Below, in pieces: positions 59,767 to 64,000 of a stretch of DNA of 64,000 bases. This stretch comes from Streptomyces sp. NRRL F-5727 (GTDB lineage Bacteria; Actinomycetota; Actinomycetes; Streptomycetales; Streptomycetaceae), in the NCBI RefSeq assembly GCF_000719555.1, contig NZ_JOGX01000004.1, forward strand, positions 62,001-126,000. Reading direction: 5' to 3'. The translations under genes and the position numbers were made by a program. Position 1 is the first letter of the stretch. Each line of letters begins with the position of its first letter. The notes under the pieces were generated by a model. The model did not search any database, had not been told where the DNA came from, and saw nothing but the letters and a program-made list of their open reading frames with translations.

Positions 59767-61499
59767 CCGGCGGTTTCCTTCCGTTCGCTCCCGCCGGCCG
59801 GCGGGAGGGTTCGTGGGGGCGGGGGCGCGGCACCTGTCACGCGGGGGGCGGGTGCCGTCCGGTCCCGGAGGGTGTCGTGGGGGACGCCGAGCGCGGTGAG
59901 CCGCGCGCGGTGCCCGTCCATCCGGGTGCGGAAGTCGGGCCAGTCGTGGTCCGGGTTCCACGCCCGCTCGGCGAGGGCGCACAGGCGGGGGTAGGTGAGG
60001 TACTCGATGTGGTCGGGGGTGGGGACGAACTCGGTCCACAGCTGTCCCTGGGCGCCGAGGACCCGTCCGGCGAGCTCCGGCGCGCTGTCGGGCGGCAGCA
60101 GGTCGAGGCCGTACACGGTCCGCAGGTCGAGGCTGTGGCCGGGCTGGGCGGGGGGTTCGCCGGGGCCGGGGCCGCGCGCGTAGTCGAAGTAGACGCGGCG
60201 GTGGTCGGCGTGGACGACGTCGTGGCCCCGGCGGGCCGCCGCCCAGGCGTGTTCCGGGGTGCGCCAGCTCATCACGGTGCACTCCGAGGGCAGGGCGGCG
60301 CCGTCCTCGGCCCAGGCGACCGGGCGCCGGCCGGCCCGGAGGACGTGGTCGGCCATCCTCCCCAGGAACCAGCCGTGCAGTTGGCGGGGGCCGGGCAGCC
60401 CCTCCCGTGCGGCGCGGGCGATCGCCGCGGGGCTGGACTCCCATTCGGCGGTCGGGACCTCGTCGCCGCCGAGGTGGACGTACGGGGAGGGGAAGAGGTC
60501 CATGGTCTCGTCGAGGACGGTGCGGAAGAAGTCGAGGACGTGGTCGCCGACGCCGAGCACGTTGGTGCAGACGCCCCACCGGGTCCAGACGTCGAGGGCC
60601 CGTTCGGGGTGGTTCCCGAGCGCGGGGTAGGCGGCGAGCGCGGAGCGTACGTGGCCGGGCACGCCGATCTCCGGTACGACCGTGACGCCCCGGCCGGCGG
60701 CGTACGCGACGAGACCGGCGAGTTCGGCGCGGGTGTACGAGCCGCCGTGCGGGCGGCCGTCGAAGCGGTCGCTGCCGGCGGGTCCGACCATCGACTCCGC
60801 GCGGCGGCCGCCGACTTCGGTGAGTCGCGGGTAGGCGGCCACGGGCATCCGCCAGCCCTGGTCGTCGGTGAGGTGGAGCTGGAGCACGTTGAGCTTGTGC
60901 AGGGCGAGGAGGTCGACGAAGCGGTGCAGGTACGTCACGGGCTGGAAGTGCCGGGCGACGTCGAGGAGCATGCCGCGCCAGGGGTGCGCGGGGACGTCGG
61001 TGATCTCCACGCCGGGGAGCTCGACCCGGTGCGGCGGGGCTCCGGCCGGGGTGCCCCCGGCCGGCTCGGGACGGTGCGTGCCGCACCCGACCGGAGCGGT
61101 GTCCGGACCGCTCGGCAGGGTGAGTGCTTCGGGCGGCAGCAGCTGGCGCACCGTCTGCACTCCGCGGAGGAGACCGGTGGGGCGGGCGGCGCGCAGCAAC
61201 ACACCGTGCGCGGCGACGGTGAGTCCGTATCCCTCCTCCCCGAGGCCGGTGAGCGCGGGGTCGAGGGCGAGGACGAAGGTGCCGTCGTCGGCGTGGTCCA
61301 GGCGCAGCCCGGTGGCGGGGGTCAGATAGCCGCGCAGGAGGCGGGCGGCCCGTTCGGCGCCCGGGGCGACGCGCAGCCGGGTGGCGGTGTCGAGACGGAA
61401 GCCCCCGGGGCGGAGGGAGATCCGGCTGGGGCGCGGCACGAGGGCGAGGTCGGGGCGGGGGCGGGTGGGCGGGTGGTCGTGTCGTGTCGGCTCGGTCAG
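59763..61499 (-). CDS. GH20 beta-N-acetylhexosaminidase, cytoplasmic
   Basis: About 578 residues. An N-terminal GH20b domain (LVPRPSRISLRPGGFRLD) is followed by the catalytic barrel: HPWRGMLLDVARHFQPVTYLHRFVDLLALHKLNVLQLHLTDDQGWRMPV, PEIGVPGHVRSAL, and the catalytic Asp-Glu in YVHLGGDEVPTAEWE. It removes terminal GlcNAc or GalNAc from oligosaccharides. There is no signal peptide, so it works on sugar brought in by the importer. No ATG or GTG occurs near the upstream permease stop. I use the CTG in the CTGA overlap; a GTG 20 codons later (before PRPSRIS) is the main alternative. Its stop overlaps the GH16 start. Confidence 0.87.
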   Translation of the reverse strand: MTEPTRHDHPPTRPRPDLALVPRPSRISLRPGGFRLDTATRLRVAPGAERAARLLRGYLTPATGLRLDHADDGTFVLALDPALTGLGEEGYGLTVAAHGVLLRAARPTGLLRGVQTVRQLLPPEALTLPSGPDTAPVGCGTHRPEPAGGTPAGAPPHRVELPGVEITDVPAHPWRGMLLDVARHFQPVTYLHRFVDLLALHKLNVLQLHLTDDQGWRMPVAAYPRLTEVGGRRAESMVGPAGSDRFDGRPHGGSYTRAELAGLVAYAAGRGVTVVPEIGVPGHVRSALAAYPALGNHPERALDVWTRWGVCTNVLGVGDHVLDFFRTVLDETMDLFPSPYVHLGGDEVPTAEWESSPAAIARAAREGLPGPRQLHGWFLGRMADHVLRAGRRPVAWAEDGAALPSECTVMSWRTPEHAWAAARRGHDVVHADHRRVYFDYARGPGPGEPPAQPGHSLDLRTVYGLDLLPPDSAPELAGRVLGAQGQLWTEFVPTPDHIEYLTYPRLCALAERAWNPDHDWPDFRTRMDGHRARLTALGVPHDTLRDRTAPAPRVTGAAPPPPRTLPPAGGSERKETAG

Positions 61500-62350
61500 C
61501 CCTTGACCCCACCCGCGGTGAGGCCCGAGGTCACATGGCGCTGGAGGGCGAGGAAGACGATCAGGGCGGGCAGGGCGAAGAGGGTGGAGGCGGCCATGGT
61601 GGCGCCCCAGTCGGTGCCGAAGGTGGTCTGGAAGGAGGAGAGCCAGACCGGCAGGGTGCGGTTGTCCTGCTGCTTGATGATGAGGAAGTTGGCGTAGGTG
61701 AACTCGTTCCAGGCGGTGATGAAGCCGAAGAGCGAGGTGGCCATCAGGCCGGGGGCGAGCAGCGGGAAGGCGATCCGGCGGAAGGCGCCGACCCGGGTGC
61801 AGCCGTCGACCTGCGCGGCCTCCTCCAGTTCGGGCGGGATGCCGGCGAGGAACCCGCGGAGCACCACCACCGTGAACGGCAGCGTGATCATGAAGTAGAC
61901 GAGGGTGAGGGTGGGCAGCCGGTCGAGCATGCCGGTGTCGCGGGAGATGATGTAGATCGGGATGACCAGGGACTCCCAGGGCGCCATCTGGGCGATGAAC
62001 ACCGCGAGCATGAACGGGCGGCGGCCGCGCCAGCGCAGCCGCGCCACGGCGTACGCGGCGCCGAGCGCGACGACCAGGGCCAGGAGGACGGCGCCCAGGG
62101 TGACCAGGACGCTGTTGCGCCAGAAGAGGGCGAAGCCGTCGGCCTGGACCGCGGTGCGGAAGTGGTCGAAGGTCCATTCGTCCGGGATCAGGCGGGGTTC
62201 GTAGGACTGGATGTCGCGGGAGGGCCGGAAGGCGGTCGTGACCATCCAGTACACGGGGAAGAGGCAGATCGTGACGGTGAGCGTGGCCGCCAGGCGCAGC
62301 GGGAGCCGGCGGAGCGCGCGGCGCGGTGCGGTGCCGCGGGTCGTGGTCAC
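61496..62350 (-). CDS. oligosaccharide ABC permease, MalG-like
   Basis: 284 residues, six membrane helices, with the EAA loop ELEEAAQVDGCTRVGAFRRIAFPLLAPGLMATS. GTG start in a GTGA overlap with the MalF-like gene, and an overlap of 4 bp with the GH20 gene. It forms the channel with its neighbour. No ATPase is encoded in view, in line with use of the shared MsiK ATPase. Confidence 0.9.
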   Translation of the reverse strand: MTTTRGTAPRRALRRLPLRLAATLTVTICLFPVYWMVTTAFRPSRDIQSYEPRLIPDEWTFDHFRTAVQADGFALFWRNSVLVTLGAVLLALVVALGAAYAVARLRWRGRRPFMLAVFIAQMAPWESLVIPIYIISRDTGMLDRLPTLTLVYFMITLPFTVVVLRGFLAGIPPELEEAAQVDGCTRVGAFRRIAFPLLAPGLMATSLFGFITAWNEFTYANFLIIKQQDNRTLPVWLSSFQTTFGTDWGATMAASTLFALPALIVFLALQRHVTSGLTAGGVKG

Positions 62351-63273
62351 AGGTGCTCCCCTTCCTGGCGGAACAGTTGGCGGAAGTAGAGGACCAGGAC
62401 GCCGCTCATCAGCAGGACGGTGACCATGGAGGCGGCCGCTCCGAGGTCGTAGCGCTGGCTCGCGAGGGCGGTCTGTACGGCGTGGACCGGCAGGATCGTG
62501 GTCGCGTCGCCCGGTCCGCCGCGGGTCATGACCCAGATCTGGACGAACGCCTTGAAGGTCCAGATGACTTCGAGGGAGACCACGAGCATGAAGATCGGCC
62601 GGACGAGGGGGAAGGTGACGGAGCGGAAGACGCGGGTGGCGCCGGCTCCGTCGAGGCGGGCGGATTCGTGGAGCTCCGCGGGGACGGTGGTGAGGGCCGA
62701 GTAGAGGGTGATGGCGGCGAACGGCACGGACTGCCAGACGACGAGGAGGACGAGGATGGTGAAGGCGGCGCCGCCGTCGGCGAACCAGGGGTAGCCCTCG
62801 AAGGAGGTGAAGCCGAGGTCGGTGAGGGTTTCGTTGACGATGCCGAACTCGGAGTGGAACAGCCACTGGAAGACGGTGGTGGCGGCGACCACGGGCACCG
62901 CCCACACCAGGACCAGGGAGCCGAGGACGACGGCCCGGCCGACCCGGCCGAGCCGTTCGATCATCAGGGCGACGAGGGTCGAGAGGATCATGATGGCGAG
63001 GACGTTGACGGCCATGAAGAGGAAGGTGCGGCGGACGACGTCCCAGAACCGCGGGTCCCCGAGCAGGGTCTGGTAGTTCCGCAGCCCCACGAACTCGGCG
63101 TCTCCTCTGATGAGTTCGCGGAGCCGGAAGTCCTGGAAGGAGATGAGCAGGGCCCGGCCGAACGGATAGAGCAGGAGGTAGAGCATGCCCAGGACGGCGG
63201 GTGCGACGAGCAGGTAGGGACCGAGGGCGGGGCGGCGTCCGCGCGGCGGACGCCCGCGTGCGGTGGTGAGCAT
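62347..63273 (-). CDS. oligosaccharide ABC permease, MalF-like
   Basis: 308 residues, six membrane helices, with the EAA loop ELHESARLDGAGATRVFRSVTFPLVRPIFMLV and the MalF-type GGPGDATTILPVHAVQTA before the last helix. It starts 3 bp after the binding-protein stop and overlaps the next permease by 4 bp. This is the usual order binding protein, MalF, MalG, then glycosidase. Confidence 0.9.
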   Translation of the reverse strand: MLTTARGRPPRGRRPALGPYLLVAPAVLGMLYLLLYPFGRALLISFQDFRLRELIRGDAEFVGLRNYQTLLGDPRFWDVVRRTFLFMAVNVLAIMILSTLVALMIERLGRVGRAVVLGSLVLVWAVPVVAATTVFQWLFHSEFGIVNETLTDLGFTSFEGYPWFADGGAAFTILVLLVVWQSVPFAAITLYSALTTVPAELHESARLDGAGATRVFRSVTFPLVRPIFMLVVSLEVIWTFKAFVQIWVMTRGGPGDATTILPVHAVQTALASQRYDLGAAASMVTVLLMSGVLVLYFRQLFRQEGEHL

Positions 63274-63276
63274 CCG

Positions 63277-64000
63277 TCAGGAACCGCTGTTCAGCGTGGT
63301 CGTGATGGACTGCGACGCCTTGGCCGCCTCGGTCTTCGCGTCGCGGCCGGTGAGGACGGCGGTCATGTAGTCCTTGATGGGGTTCTTGGCCTCGACGGCC
63401 GCCCACTGGGGTGTGTTGGGGGTGGCGTGCCCGTTGGCCGCGCCGACCGCCATGGCCGCGGCGCCGGGGTCGGAGGCGACGGCGGTGGCGAGGGTGGTCC
63501 TGTTGGGGACGTAGCTCATCGCCAGGGCGAGCTTCGTCTGCCAGGTGTCGCCGGTCAGCTCCTTGACGAAGGTGTACGCCTCCTCCTGGTGCCGGGCGGC
63601 GGCGGGCACGACCAGGTCGGATCCGCCGGTGAAGACGGCGCCGGGCTTGTCCGCGGTCTTGCCGGGGATCGGGAAGAAGCCCAGCTTGCCCTTGAGCGCG
63701 GGGTTCTTCTGTGCGATGACGCCGGCGCCGCCGGGGGTGGCGATGACCTGGGCGACCTGCCCCTTGGCGACGACGTCCGCCTGGAGGGGGCGGGACTCGT
63801 CGGAGTCCTTGGGGCCCCGGCCGAGGGCCTGGAGCCGCTGGTAGAACGCCATGGCTCTCGCCGCCTCGGGGGTGTCCAGGCCGCCCTTCCATCTGCCGCC
63901 CTCCTGGAGGGCGAGGTCGCCGCCCTCGTCCCAGACGAAGCCGGCGAGGGCGTACCAGTTCTGGCCGGGGAGGTAGATGCCCTGCACGCCGTTCTTGTTC
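63277..64000 (-). CDS. sugar-binding protein of the importer, C-terminal part (runs off right edge)
   Basis: The last 241 residues of a family-1 sugar-binding protein are visible: GIYLPGQNWYALAGFVWDEGGDLALQEGGRWKGGLDTPEAARAMAFYQRLQALGRGPKDSDES, then FTGGSDLVVPAAARHQEEAYTFVKELTGDTWQTKLALAMSYVPNRTTLA and NPIKDYMTAVLTGRDAKTEAAKASQSITTTL. The ligand loop and length recall the DasA/NgcE group that binds GlcNAc or chitobiose, in line with GH20 in the operon. Its lipobox and any upstream regulatory sites lie beyond the window. Confidence 0.85.
   Translation of the reverse strand, partial: NKNGVQGIYLPGQNWYALAGFVWDEGGDLALQEGGRWKGGLDTPEAARAMAFYQRLQALGRGPKDSDESRPLQADVVAKGQVAQVIATPGGAGVIAQKNPALKGKLGFFPIPGKTADKPGAVFTGGSDLVVPAAARHQEEAYTFVKELTGDTWQTKLALAMSYVPNRTTLATAVASDPGAAAMAVGAANGHATPNTPQWAAVEAKNPIKDYMTAVLTGRDAKTEAAKASQSITTTLNSGS

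Noticed and set aside
61496..64000. Naming the right-edge importer dasABC
   Set aside because: The visible part of the binding protein resembles that group but differs at many positions, the N terminus is outside the window and I saw no ACTGGTCTAGACCAGT-like DasR site.

Overview
The window is high-GC DNA with strongly codon-biased genes, GTG and TTG starts, Tat and lipoprotein signals, SCO-like gene families and tight GTGA/ATGA overlaps. All of this fits a Streptomyces or close relative, on a chromosomal stretch rich in sugar-uptake and secreted-hydrolase genes. I saw no tRNA, rRNA, CRISPR array, insertion sequence or recognisable riboswitch.

Layout. (1) 1-4832 is a dormancy/stress island: the start of a flavodoxin-like gene, Hsp20, three two-domain universal stress proteins and a decayed FtsX-type permease. 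Its three promoter regions share a palindrome, GGRCCGNNCGGYCC, that looks like a DevR/DosR/OsdR-type operator. (2) 4948-15278 is mixed: a DUF4246 (probable Fe/2OG oxygenase fold) protein, MarR plus pirin, GNAT, an ABM-domain membrane protein, a GT1 glycosyltransferase, an F420/PPOX-type enzyme, a DUF5685 protein with an extreme Gly/Ser- and Cys-rich tail, an S1E secreted protease behind a perfect LacI-type palindrome, and a two-pore-helix ion channel. (3) 15348-21671 is a polysaccharide-lyase region: a GntR-LacI hybrid regulator, a Tat-exported PL8 lyase and a DUF2264 protein. (4) 22110-28761 matches the xylobiose system bxlR-bxlEFG-bxlA, with paired palindromes for the LacI regulator. (5) 28737-31730 holds a FetB-like permease, DUF2199, and a TetR/DUF4345 divergent pair over a long inverted repeat.

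(6) 31768-38277 is a GntR-controlled ABC importer (lipoprotein, two permeases, ATPase) ending in a 505-residue protein that fuses a HAD phosphatase to an endonuclease/exonuclease/phosphatase domain. This suggests uptake and breakdown of an organophosphate. (7) 38282-39649 holds DUF998 and DUF2278 genes. (8) 39706-50177 is an Ebo-type metabolite-traffic cluster (EboA, EboB/TatD, UbiA prenyltransferase, two TIM-barrel epimerases, EboF-like phosphodiesterase). An inositol-3-phosphate-synthase-like enzyme stands where other bacteria have a 3-dehydroquinate-synthase-like EboD. A Tat-exported TIM-barrel protein and a secreted PQQ-type sugar dehydrogenase follow.

(9) 50540-58102 is an inositol/rhizopine-style sugar operon: epimerase, Gfo/Idh dehydrogenase, RbsABC-like importer and ROK regulator. 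(10) 58327-64000 is an importer operon for an amino-sugar oligosaccharide ending in GH20 and CBM3-GH16 enzymes; its binding-protein gene runs off the right edge.

Taken together, much of the window captures sugars. Secreted lyases and glycosidases cut polymers, dedicated ABC importers bring in the oligomers, cytoplasmic GH3 and GH20 enzymes and dehydrogenases process them, and a local LacI, GntR or ROK regulator sits beside each system.
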